A DNA stretch of 64,000 nucleotides, taken from positions 248,001 to 312,000 of the forward strand of contig CAWUHX010000121.1 of assembly GCA_963922205.1 (NCBI GenBank), given 5' to 3'. The stretch is from Romanomermis culicivorax. Its lineage: Eukaryota; Nematoda; Enoplea; Mermithida; Mermithidae. Below, piece after piece: positions 35,214-46,208 of this stretch (positions within the stretch are counted from its first letter, which is position 1; each line of letters starts with the position of its first letter). The translations under genes were made by a program, and so were the position numbers. The notes beneath the pieces were generated by a model. The model saw only the letters and a list, made by a program, of their open reading frames with translations. It ran no database searches and was not told the DNA's origin.

Positions 35214-38200
35214 AGATATAAGACCGAAAGAATCCGTAAATTACAAAAGCGAGCAATCGCAAAATATGGAATGAGTACAATAGAGCAACCAATCGGATTA
35301 CAATAATTTACTGTAGAAAATTTGCTTCACCACCACTAAAGATAATCGGTCGGTAATTTATGACGATAGTCATAAACAGGAGAGATAGAGAGATGGAAAA
35401 ACGACAGAATCGACCGGAAGCCGTAAAGAGTGGGATAAAAAACCGCGGAGTCCAAGAAATGGTAAGCTTTACTTTGGAAAAATGAACAAAAAATAGCTCG
35501 AACAAAGACTGGCAGGTTTCGAGCTCTAGAAAAACAGAAGAACCAGAAAAAGATATGTGGAAGAAAAGAACGAGATTTTGAAATATTTTCCAGGATTTTG
35601 GGTATCGGCTTTGTTGATACTATACTCTGAAAAAAAGTGTGCAGGAAATTTTGAGCGACGGAGAGACCCAACTTTGAGCTGCTATATATGCAGAAAAAAC
35701 GTGACAACGTTTCAGAACCTACGGCTCAAAGGCGTACACTTCATTGGTATCGATTCTCTTGACGACTATTCTTTTCCGCGGAGTGAGTTAGCTCTATATA
35801 GCTTAGCTAATACGTGTAGCTACCGTTTTTTATCGATATACAAAAGTATACACAGTAACATACTTTGTGTGAGAAAGACAGGGATAAGATGACGAAGCCT
35901 GAGCCAAAGAATGAAGCGGTCAGATTGAAAAGCTTCCTGCCAAAAATGATCTAATAATGCTGACACGCTCAACCGATAAATGATCAACTTGCTAATTTTG
36001 AACTGAGCGCAGGGATTTCGGTTTACGGATTACTGTATATACTCAAAGAAAGTATCCTGAGGCCAGATAGACTAACATTCTAAAATTTTTGTTCGCCTGA
36101 AAGCAGCATTTTTATGTGATGTGATACTGGGAAATTAAAATCAATTCAGTTCAAAACTACCTCGATAACCACGGATATCGTGTGAAGTGCTACGAGAACC
36201 TTTGGTGAATAGGATTATCTTATAGGTATCCCAATATCCGGACAACTTCTTTACAGTTACCTTTGAGCTCAAGGCGGCTGCTCAAACGGATTAACGGAGC
36301 ATGGAGGTTAGTAAGGTACAGAGGAGTTTTCCATGGGCAGTCACGAGCAGTGATGAACTATGGCAGAACTTCTTGCTGATTGAAGAATCCAAATTTTTGA
36401 TAACTGATTTTCGGATTTTATTGCCTATTTTCAGCTTTAAATTGACGTAATTTTTGTTGTATTAGCGTAATTTATGAAACATCCTCTAACAGGTTCACAA
36501 AATCAGCACATTGCCTAGGTCTGGTCTTAAGTCACCTAAAATTTAGGGAAAGTGTCGTCGGACGAGGGAAATTTTATAATTTGTGCCTCATAAATCGAAA
36601 AATGCTTCAAAAAAGGCCATTATGGTTAAAAACTTTTAGTTCCATCGTTTTTGTTCAAAAATGAATATTTCCGACTAAAATTTTGCAGCGTTTTAAATCG
36701 AGGAGTGAGGTATCATACACTCGCCCTATGTTGGTCATAAGACTGATAAATATTGGGAATCGCCACATGGTAAACAATTTCGGGTAGAGATTCCAAGGGT
36801 ACTTCACCAAAAATTTTAGCTGAAAATGGTCAATTCTGACGAAAAAAATGAATGTGCTAAAAATAGATCCCTGAATACTATTTAATTACAACGACACACA
36901 GTTAGATAATTTGCAGATGTTTTCAATCAACCAAATAGTGCTGTCAAACAGCCAAGGCAATCAAATGAATAAGCTAGAAATCGATCATTTTTTAACAAAT
37001 TCAAAAAATATAATAAGAATTATATCAATTTCAAGCTGAAAACATGCAACCAAAATTCAAAAATCCGGCAATCAAGTAAAAACTTGGATTTTTCAACCAG
37101 CAAGAACTTTCATGATCTTTTTGGACACGAAACAAAAACAAAACTAGCTCATAATATCCATTCTATCAACAAAATATCTATTCGAAACAAACCAACCGGC
37201 TTCTGCTTTGAATTGTATGTATATGGTTTGAAACTAGGTCAAAAATTAGAGCACCGTTTTTATTGCCATACAAATCCGCTCCATATACTATTCCTCTATT
37301 AGAGTACTAGCTTTGATTTTTTATGGCTGACAAAAACCCGTTTTTTACTGCTAAAAATGGGCAGGTGGTTCTGCTAGACTCCAAAAAAAGTCAAGGCGAC
37401 AAATTGAATAATTAAGCGTCGAAAAAAGAGTGCGACGAATGATGTAGCGAAGACTATAGAAAAAAATACGATATAACGACATAGTTTAATTAGAATCGAA
37501 CAGAGAAAACTTGCTATACGCAGATGTGAGCTTCATTAAGGGTTGACTACTGAGGAATCCATATGCATATAGAACAGAGTTAAATCGATTACGTAAATTG
37601 TGCCAATAAGAACGTGTATATACAGTAACTGATGAATGTAGGAAACATTTCTACAATGAACTGACGACAAAAAAGTCAGAGAAAAGTGTTACAAAAATAC
37701 AGCAATTGTTCAAAACTTAGTTTTCAAATCAAATGATAGAGAAAATTATTGCCCGAAATACGAGACCATCGTAATTCTGACAAGATTGAATACTAAAAAA
37801 TAGTCTCCTATGTTAAATCAATCCACTATAGTTTGTTTTTAAAAAATGCTTGTAGATGGAAAAATGACAAAATTAATTAATCGTATAAATAAAGCTCTTA
37901 CTTGTCAGCAAAATGTTCAGCTGAAACAAATTTGCAGTTTGGCAGAAAATTGTAAAAATGACACGTAGTACTAGCTTCATACCTGAGTCAGTCATTCTGG
38001 AGGGGATAAACTGGGACTTTGTCAGGATAGTAAACATACATTAACAGGTTTTTCATTTAACCCTAAAATTTCAACTGGATTAGTGTAAATCGAACAACAT
38101 TTAAGGATTTGGTGCTGGCACATCAAAAAAGCATTATTTGGTAAAATGAAAAACTAAAAAAAAATACTTACTCATGATAAAAGCTGCTGAAGCGATGATA

Positions 38201-38440
38201 ATACGAAAAGCACAATAACAAACGTCACTATGAAAATAACAATTAACAAATGGCTAAAATCGTTCGCTCTTTGGTATTCGCAGTTTGTACGACTTGAACT
38301 GAAAGGATACGGATAAATATATCATGTTTGTAGGCAATAGTGAAATCAAGTTTAGTTTATAAAATTTTATTATAATTAAATTACATTATCGTTATTAAAT
38401 GATTACAATTACAATATTAAAATAAGACACATGTTTTCAT
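35214..38440. other. Long stretch without a recognised feature
   Basis: I see no convincing exon, repeat array or RNA gene. It may contain first exon(s) of abLIM, whose initiator exon must lie beyond 32378 on the minus strand, but I could not identify one. Confidence 0.35.
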
Positions 38441-38770
38441 CATACATGTAATGGGGCCCCGAGGTCTGGGGTCAAGCGACTCTTTTGGGACGGACAGTCA
38501 TTGATTGCCCAAAAATTTATGGGGAGGGATCACTGAAGAAACATAAATTCGATTTTTTCACCAAAAAAGACCAGAAAATGGTTCAAATAATGGTAATTTT
38601 TGTCTAAAAACCCTTTAAAAATGTATTCATGGCAAGAAGCGCCAAGAAAATTGAATTTTCGATCATTTTTACCAAAAAATTGACATTTTCTACTACTTTT
38701 CCAACTGAAAGTATGGTGGCATCTGTGACTACCATATTACCAAAAGTATGGGGGTTACTATGACTAACAT
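38441..38770. mobile_element. Partial CATACATGTAA MITE copy
   Basis: The left end CATACATGTAATGGGGCCCCGAGGTCTGG matches the family. The inner block with GGCAAGAAGCGCCAAG near 38631 is the hairpin region of the 12191 copy, diverged. The right end is not clear. Confidence 0.5.
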
Positions 38771-39129
38771 AGTCTGTAAACTCAGACAGTGACATCCCTT
38801 TGAATTTTTGTTGCACGCTTTCAATATCGGAGTATGGAAAATGATTGAATTGACTGCAAAATTAGACCGTTTATGCAGGAAATAAATTTTGAAAAGATCC
38901 GTTTTCTAGCGTTTTAGAATATCAAAACCCCCTATTTATGGATTTTGACACATATCTCGCATGAATTTATGAAACATCGTTGGCTTCAAGCTGATTTTCA
39001 CGGTGGTTTAAAACATATCAGCTTTTTGCTCAAGCCTAAACATCTTTCTAGACTGACAATTTGATTTTTGAATCATGCAATAAGTCTTGAAAAGAGTCAT
39101 TGCTGAGCACTGTAGGGTATACAAATCCA

Positions 39130-39240
39130 AAAATTCTACCGACACTTCGCGCAGGAACACGGTTTTTTAGCACGGTGCTCCGGAGCACGGGAGCTAATGG
39201 AAATTTTTAGACGTAGGCACGGGTGCTAATGACTGGAAGG
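39130..39240. repeat. Isolated right end of a hairpin-bearing element, AGCAC type
   Basis: AGCAC-GGTGCT (39169-39179), AGCAC (39184-39188) and GCAC-GGGTGCT (39217-39227) occupy the positions that the words hold in other right ends, with the same AATTTTTAGACGTAG spacer. The rest of the element is not recognisable. Confidence 0.35.
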
Positions 39241-39501
39241 GAGAAACTTTTGAAAAAGTTCGAGGAGAAAGTTAAGGATATCACAAAATTGTGGTTAAAA
39301 ATCGGCTAAATTTTATAAGTGGGTTCCCGGCCTTCAGCCTAATTACTGTATATGAGTTGTTTGTTAATTTTGAGCATGGATTTCTGTGACTAGTGAGTAG
39401 ACATTTATTTTTTCTTTAAAATTTTCCTAAGACTTAGGCTTAGGGTACAGTAGCTGTTGAGGCTCTTCCAAATGAAGCTATTAGTTAAAATAATATCAAG
39501 C

Positions 39502-40396
39502 AGTGTTTTTTTTGCACGAGCTCTTTTGCACGGTGCAAAAAAATCACCAAAAAAGTTTTGCACGCCAAAAAATTTTTTTGTACTATAAACAGGGTTCTTT
39601 TGTATATGACCCATTTGCACATGTACAAACAGCAGCCAATATTTCATTTCTACAGTTTGTACATAGCAAAAACAGGTATAAATAAGTAATCTGTGTTTTT
39701 CTACGTCATGGCCAAAGGCTAATAACCAAATCGGTGTAATTTTCGAGTTTTATTTGTAACTACAAACATTAAAATTGAGCAAAAAACTGAAATTTTTGAG
39801 TTTCAAGTCTGATTTACAAGCATTTTGGAACAAATTTTCTAGAAAACTGTTCAATAGCATAATGAATTTGCATTAGATGATAAATCGATGGTTAAGTCCT
39901 CTATGATGACAAGCGAAAGCTCAAAAAAGATGTTAATTTTTCGTCTATTGACATTCATCGACGCGGCAAAATCAATTTTCCAAACATTTGTTTCAAGAAT
40001 TAGATTCAAATTTTGTGTTCTAGAGTCGTAATTTTTAGAATTTTATTATTTGAAAAATTTTAAAACCAGTAACTTATTTGTTGACTCCCATGAACTTGGC
40101 CGAAAAGATATGAGTGGAAGAGTAGAAATTTCCGAAAACTACTTCCATGAAGCTTCTGAATTGATTTTATGTTAAGAAAGGAATAATCGCTTCAAAAAGT
40201 TTAGAGACTTGACGTATTGATCTTTCTCAAAAAATGTTTCAAGGAAAAACTGTGAATCTTCATTAAATATCAAGATAATATTGAAGATTACGATTTAAAA
40301 CATGAAATAATACGTTTGGGATGATGAAAACTAGTATACATTAAATGAAAGGTGAAGGTAGACATTCTGAAAGCTGCGTCTGAGCTATGTAATACA
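39502..40396. mobile_element. Hairpin-bearing element, GCAC type, truncated by a G/C-rich repeat
   Basis: It starts CAGTGTTTTTTTTGCACG. The terminal hairpin TTTTGCACGGTGCAAAA is at 39524-39540, with a second arm TTTTGCAC at 39556. The conserved body follows to about 40390. The first inner hairpin is deleted (TTAATTTTTCGTC at 39930). The right end is replaced by a CATACCTGTAA element. Confidence 0.6.
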
Positions 40397-40870
40397 CATA
40401 CCTGTAACTGGGGGGACCCCCACCCCCAACTTGGTCGAACCCTATACCCAAATGTCGGGACCCCCACCCCCAACCTGGTCAACCCTACCCGAACCCTCCA
40501 AACTCAGATAAATTGGAAAAAATGAGGAAAAAAGTGGCTTTCTTGGCCTTTTTGGGAAAATTTTCGAAATTTTTTCGACTTTTTTCGACCCCCCTCCCCA
40601 AAACTTGGGAAGTGTTGGGACCCCCACCATACCTGTACTTGGGGGGGAGGGTTGGAGGGGGACCCTCCCCAACTTGGCCAACCCTGTACCCAAAATGATC
40701 CGACCCCACCCCAGTTTGGAAAAAATTAAAAAAATTTGCAAAAAAGTGAATGTTTTTTGGCTTTTTTTGGGAAAAATTGCGGCTTTTTTCTACCCCCCCC
40801 CCAACTGGTCGGAGGTCTTATAGGTATGACCCCCACCCCCAAAATTTTAGGTTTACCCTCCCCCCCCCCC
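40397..40870. repeat. G/C-rich repeats with CATACCTGTAA ends
   Basis: Three related units start or end with CATACCTGTA or its complement (40397, about 40628, about 40820). They consist of alternating C and G runs with ACTTGG(T/C)C and CCCAACTGGTCGGA words. Relatives are at 45707-45748 and around 46190-46208 and 47226-47253. Open frames across them are low-complexity and not real. Confidence 0.5.
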
Positions 40871-40902
40871 CAACTGGTCGGACCAGCGCTTTTATTTGTA
40901 CA

Positions 40903-40985
40903 CGGACATTTGTGCCAATTGGCACAAGAGGCCAAAAAAATTTGTGCCAATGGCACAAAAGTTTTTTTCTACTAGAAATATACTG
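40903..40985. repeat. Hairpin pair, GTGCCA type
   Basis: Two perfect hairpins, TTGTGCCAATTGGCACAA (40910-40927) and TTGTGCCAATGGCACAA (40942-40958), are separated by GAGGCCAAAAAAAT. This is the spacer and layout of the left terminal hairpins of the family, with a different stem word. A degenerate relative lies at about 47300-47400. Confidence 0.55.
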
Positions 40986-41882
40986 AAAACTGCGGAAAAT
41001 TTTTAGGCCAAAATTTTGATAAAAAGTTAACGTTTAACGCATAAATTTTTTTGTAGAAATCGTGTCCAACCCATTTTTCAGCTAAACATGTCAGTGAGAT
41101 AAGGAAAAACTGTGCAAGTAGTTCGCGACGACTCGAAAAGAAATGGAATGCTGAGAAAATTTAAATAACTCTAGGATTGTTCAGGATGTTCAAATTGATT
41201 ATATTTCCGACTACGAATCTATGATTGATATTCAGAATTTCTTTTTATTCATCAGTCATTGACAGCCTATAAAGTTTGCTACAACGATACTAATACACTG
41301 TTCGAAGAGAAATCGTTCGCGTTCGGGTCAAGTATACGAAAAGAAAACATTATATTGGTTGACTCGGCGAAGCACTGTTTTTTTCCACGAACTTATCTCC
41401 ACAAATGTGGAAAAAGGTCAAATTTTTTTTCCACATGTGGAAAAAATTTTTTTTCGTCTTAAAATCCTCGTTTTTTGGCTTAAAAACGCTCACAGACGCT
41501 TTATCGCACTGTTTTTGAGCTTTTTCAAGCCTTCCGATGTTTTCAGAGAAGTTAATTCATTAAAATTGAAGAAAAAATTGAAATGTTCAACTTAAAAGCC
41601 TAATCTACAAGCATTGTTGAACAAATTTTCTAGCAAACTATCCAAGAGCATAACTGACTTACAAGAAATCCTCTATGATGACAAGATCTATGATGACCCA
41701 AAAAAGATGGTAATCTTTCCGGCGCTCGGCGCCGGAAAATTTTTTGGGTATATTGACATTGTGGGATGCTGGAAAATCAATTTTCCGAACATTTATTTCT
41801 AGGATTATATTCCAATTTTGTGTTCAACAGTCGTAATTTCTAGAATTTTACTTGAAAAATTTTAAAATCTGTAATTTATTTG

Positions 41883-43906
41883 GGTATTACTACAGCTGGT
41901 GCACACTACCCTATAGCGTTATAATGATAAGTGTATACATACAGTACATTTATCAGATTATTGATTTTTTTTGCAAAGAAACTAACTTTTTCATCAAATT
42001 CCAAAATAGCCAAAAGAAGCAAAAACGCGTCAAACGGCAGGGACACCACCTTGGAAAGCTTGGGCGCGACCACACGACCCGCGATAGGTCAAGGGGTAAG
42101 GCGCCGCACAATTTCTTGCAAATCGGGCTGTTTTTTGGAATTTTTTCAACAATTTGATTAAAATATTGACTACTAAAATGAGCGTTAACTGCGACACATT
42201 ATGAGGGGCCAGGCCACATGCCCCGCGGGAGGTCAAGGGTAAGGCGCGGCACATATTCTTGCAAACTGGGCAAATTTTTATTTTTTATATGTTTTTTTCT
42301 TATAATTTCTTGTTTTTTTATATTTGTTTTTTCTTCTTATTTTTCTTGTTTTTTAGTTAATTTTTTAGTTATTGTATTTTTTGTTTTTTCGGTTTTATGT
42401 GTTTTCTTCCAATTCTTTTGTTCTTTTGCTAGCTATCTGTTGTTACTCATTTTTTTCTTTTTTTTGTTTTTTTGTTGAGCTTTGGTTTTTAATTTTAAAA
42501 ATCGCGATTTATGTATTTGTATTTCTTATATGCTTTTTTCTTTTTGTTATTTCTTCATTTTTACTTATTTTTAGTGTTTTTTCTTTTTTTATCTGTTTTT
42601 TTCCCCAGTTTTTTAATTGGATATTTAGTTATTTTCTGTTTATTCATTTTAATTTATCTTTTTTCAGTTTATGAATTTTTGTCGAGTTGTTGTTTTTTGA
42701 TTACTTTTTTTACTTTCTCGTATGTATTTATTTTTTTCAGTTTTAAATATTTTCTTTCAAATTTTTGTTTTTTGCTTGCTGTCCGTTTTTATTCATTTTT
42801 TAAAATTTTTCTTTTGTTTTTTTCAGTATATTGATTTATTTTTTCGAGTTTTGATTTTGATTGAAAAGTGCGTTTCTCTGTTATTGTTTTTTATTGATTT
42901 TGTTGTTTTTTGTACAGTTTTTTCATTTTTTGATTTATTTTTTTGCTTTTGTCTTTTTTTGTCGGTTTGAATTTGGTTTTCGTTGTCTTAGTTTTTTTAT
43001 TGAAAAACTATAGTTCAAGATGAAATTCTTGATGAAAATTTATAGTTCAAGATGAAAACTTTTTGTTTTTATTTTTTATTCTCTTTTTTGTTTTTTGATT
43101 GCAAAATTAGAGTTCATGATGCAATTTTTTGTTTTTTGTATTTCATTTGTTTTTGTGGTTTATTTCACGTCAAAAAATGTTTTTTTTTCGTAATTTTTTA
43201 ATCTGTTTTTTTGCTTTTTGTAGTTTATTTCTACGTTTTTTAGTTTACTGAAATTTTTTCCCGGAAAAAATGTGCATTGTTATCAATTTTATGGTTTATG
43301 TGCTGCACTTGCTTTCCGTTTGTATTTTTTTCTGTTTTGATTTTCTAGAATTTGAAAAAAAATTTTTTTTGAAAGTTTTTTTTTATTTTTAATTTTTTTA
43401 ATTTCAATTTTTTTTTCTAGTGGTCGAATAAATTTCAATTTTCGGATTTAACTTTGGATCAACGTCGAATTTTACGTTCAAAAATTGTGGAAAAATGTTC
43501 AATGGCCAACAATTGAAAGAACAGCACAATTTGCAAGAATATGTGCGGCGCCTCTCCCCTTGACCTCCCGCGCGGCATGTGGCCTGACCCCTCACAATGT
43601 GTCGCAGTTAATGCTCATTTCAGTAGTCAATAATTTACTCAAATTGTTGAAAAGATTCCAAGAAACAGCGCAATTTGCAAGTTCGGCGCCTTACCCCCTG
43701 ACCTACCGCGGGTCGTGTGGTCGTGCTTAAGCCTCCCAAGGTGGTTTCCCTGCCGTTTGACGCGTTTTTAGCTTTTTGTAGCTATTTTCAGACACGACAA
43801 GCAAGTTATTCTGTTCGATACGGTGATTGATGATTTGACAAATATACTGTATATACACTTATCATTACAACGCTATAGGGTAGTGTGCACCAGCTGCAGT
43901 AATACC
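41883..43906. mobile_element. 2.0-kb element with ~390-bp inverted repeats and 9-bp target duplication (Mutator-like)
   Basis: The ends are GGTATTAC and GTAATACC. ATTTATTTG is duplicated exactly at 41874-41882 and 43907-43915. The arms (41883 to about 42275 and about 43515-43906) share CAGCTGGTGCACACTACCCTATAGCG, ACGCGTCAAACGGCAG and GCATGTGGCC blocks in inverted order. The interior is T-rich low complexity without a transposase. A 9-bp duplication with long inverted repeats is typical of Mutator-like elements. Confidence 0.8.
42275..43440. repeat. T-rich low-complexity interior
   Basis: More than a kilobase of T-rich sequence with TTTTTG and TTTTTC words and two copies of ATAGTTCAAGATGAAA near 43010-43055. 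The Phe/Leu-rich open frames here are composition artefacts. Confidence 0.75.
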
Positions 43907-44010
43907 ATTTATTTGTAAACTCTCATGAACTTGGTCGAAAATATATGAGTAAGAAGAGTATAAATTTCCGATAGATATTTCCATGAAGCTTTTGAATTGA
44001 TTTTACGTTA

Positions 44011-44084
44011 GCAAAGAAATAATCACATCATAAAGCATAAGAAATAATCACATCATAACAAAGAAATAATCACATCATAACTCG
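44011..44084. repeat. Short tandem repeat, three units
   Basis: Three imperfect copies of AAAGAAATAATCACATCATA, roughly 20-26 bp apart, expand a stretch that is single-copy in the sister elements (AAGAAATAATCGCTTC). Confidence 0.7.
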
Positions 44085-44625
44085 ACGTATTGATCTTTCT
44101 CAAAAAGAAAAAATGCGAATCTTCATTAAATATTATGATAAAATGTTGAAGATTACCAATTAAAACATGAGATACTACGTTTAAGATGATGAAAACTATT
44201 ATAGATTAAGTGATAAATAAAGGTAGACATGAAAAAAGCCGCGCCTGAGCTACTTAATGAATAATGATGATTATTAAAGTTATAACTGGGGCGGTGCGCC
44301 GGAAAATTTTGAGATTTGGACCTCCTAAAATGCACCAAAATGCATCTTTTCAATATTAAAACTCCAAATTTTTTTTCCACATTATAGTGCAAATGTGGAA
44401 AAAAAAATTTCGGGTATTAATATTCTGTGACGCTAGAAAATCAATTTTCCGAACATTTATTTCAAGAATTAGATTTGAATTTTGTGTTCAAAAGTCGTAA
44501 TTTCTAGAATTTTACTTGAAAAATTTTAATACCAGTATAATTTATTTGTAAACTCTCATACTTGGTCGAAAATATATGAGTAAGCAGAGTATAAATTTCC
44601 GAAAGATATTTCCATGAAGCATTTT

Positions 44626-45691
44626 CAGGGTTGGCAAAAACCCAGTTTTTGAAATCTTCATTTTTGGGTTTTTGGGTGGGTTTTTCTGGGTTTTTGGTGG
44701 GTTTTTCTGGGTTTTTCTAGGGTTTTTGTTCCAGTTTTGTACTAATGAATGATCATTTTACTTAAAATATATATGAGAATGTTATTTTTAACGTATAAAG
44801 TGTATTAAATTGCTGAACAGTGTTCAAGACTGACTATACATTTGGTTGTAACATATTTACACGAGTCACGCGACTGCACATTGCACAACGATTTTATCGA
44901 TTTGGCTCATTAAAACGATTGGCTGTTTATTGAATTTTTTATTGCATGATCTAAACACTAAAAATTGAAATGTCACTTTAAAAAATTGAAAATTACGGAA
45001 ATCAAATTTCACGCTTCGGCTTCGCTCACTTCATCAGATTCACAGTCACGGGAACTTTCTAGCAGCCCAAAGTTTGTCTTAACGAATACCAGCTTGCGCA
45101 CTGTTTCCGTCGACAATTGATTTCGCAGCTTGGAATGTATGAAGCCAAAGGTAGAGAAGTTTCTTTCCGAAGATGCAGTAGAGACAACGAGCGAAAAAAC
45201 CTCAATTAATTTTTTATACATGTAATACATTGAAACAAATAACATGTTATCTATGTGTACCTTCAGAGCGATTCGTTGCACCAGCGGCCAGTCAGCTCCA
45301 TCTGTGAGCCAATACTCAAGGACAGACTTTTTCTTTTTGACGAGCATCTGGTCTGGTAGCGAAATTAGTTATTTTGTTTTTGTAATTTTGCCTCAATCAT
45401 GTATTGCGTCAATTCTTGATACACAGCACTTTTTTGGTCAGCTAGTTCTGGATTTGCCACAGGGAAATTAACGATGAAATCCTCAATCTCGTTCTGAATT
45501 TGCCACAGGGAAATTAACGATGAAATCCTCAAATTAACGATGAAATCCTCATTTTAAAAGAATTAAGAAAAACCCAAAAACCCTAATTTTGTCAAAAAAA
45601 TGCACCCAGAAAACCCAAAAACCCAAATTTTGTCAAAAAAATGCACCCAGAAAAACCCAAAAACCCAAAAACCCAGGTCTTGCCAACCCTG
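44626..45691 (-). mobile_element. hAT transposon, internally deleted, with 8-bp target duplication
   Basis: The ends are CAGGGTTGGCAA and TTGCCAACCCTG. AGCATTTT is duplicated at 44618-44625 and 45692-45699. Subterminal regions carry many GGGTTTTT / AAAAACCC repeats, which are plausible transposase sites. A transposase C-terminal fragment remains on the minus strand. At 1066 bp it is far shorter than an autonomous hAT element. It sits in a partial copy of the hairpin-bearing family. Confidence 0.85.
45009..45347 (-). pseudogene. hAT transposase, C-terminal dimerisation domain fragment
   Basis: The frame shows the hallmark of the hAT C-terminal dimerisation region: W-P-L, then STASSERNFSTFG, S-K-LRN-LS, and V-KLVFVKTN. 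About 110 codons remain. The catalytic RNase H-like core and zinc finger are missing, and small tandem duplications at 45456-45560 (GATGAAATCCTC words) damage the upstream part. It cannot be active. It belongs to the surrounding CAGGG element. Confidence 0.85.
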
Positions 45692-45748
45692 AGCATTTTA
45701 ATTGGGTTGGGGGGGTCCCCCCCCCCAACCCACCCAAGTACAGGTATG

Positions 45749-46190
45749 CTTTTGAACACAAAATTCAAATCTAATTCTTGAAATAAATGTTCGGAAAATT
45801 GATTTTCTAGCGTCGCAGTACCCGAAAAATTTTTCCGGCACTTGGCGCCGGAAAGATTAATATCCCTTTTGGGTTCTCACTTGTCATCATAGAGAACTTA
45901 ACCATCGATTTCTCATGTAATTCTCAAAGTCATTATGCTTTTGGATAGTTTGCTTGAAAATTTGTTCCAATGCTTGTACATTAAATTTTGAACTCGAAAA
46001 TTTCAATTTTTTCCTCAATTTTAATGAATTAACAGGTCTAAAAACACCAGGAGGCTTGAAAAGGCTCAAAAACACCTAAATAAAGCGTCTGTGAGCATTT
46101 TTAAGCGAAAAAACGACTGCGGGAAAATGGGGAAAAAAATTTTGACCCCTTTTCAAATTTGGGGAAAAGGCCCGGAGGAAAAAAACAGTG
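45749..46190. mobile_element. Inverted partial copy of the hairpin-bearing element, CCCC type
   Basis: It is the reverse complement of the left part of the 46209 copy and ends CAGTG at 46190. Its inner hairpin reads CCGGCAC-TTG-GCGCCGG (45835-45851). GGGGAAAA/TTTTCCCC words flank its terminus. The other end is replaced by a G/C-rich repeat at 45707-45748. With the next copy it forms a palindrome of about 440-bp arms centred near 46199. Confidence 0.65.
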
Positions 46191-46208
46191 CCCCCAACTG
46201 GTCGGACG

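Larger units (their letters stand above)
41373..44410. mobile_element. Hairpin-bearing element, CCACA type, split by a 2-kb element
   Basis: It begins CACTGTTTTTTTCCACG. Left hairpins are TCCACAAATGTGGA (41398-41411) and TTCCACATGTGGAA (41429-41442). An inner hairpin, CCGGCGC-TCG-GCGCCGG, is at 41719-41735. The body resumes at 43907 after the inserted element and runs to about 44340, and TTCCAC...TGTGGAA reappears at 44374-44400. The extreme right end is lost where another partial copy (44400-44625) begins. Confidence 0.6.

Noticed and set aside
40485-40986. Gly/Pro-rich open frames
   Set aside because: They come from G and C runs of the CATACCTGTAA repeats; composition alone explains them.
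42218-42970. Overlapping Phe/Leu-rich open frames that look like membrane proteins
   Set aside because: They arise from T-rich low-complexity DNA inside the Mutator-like element; several frames overlap and none has conserved motifs.
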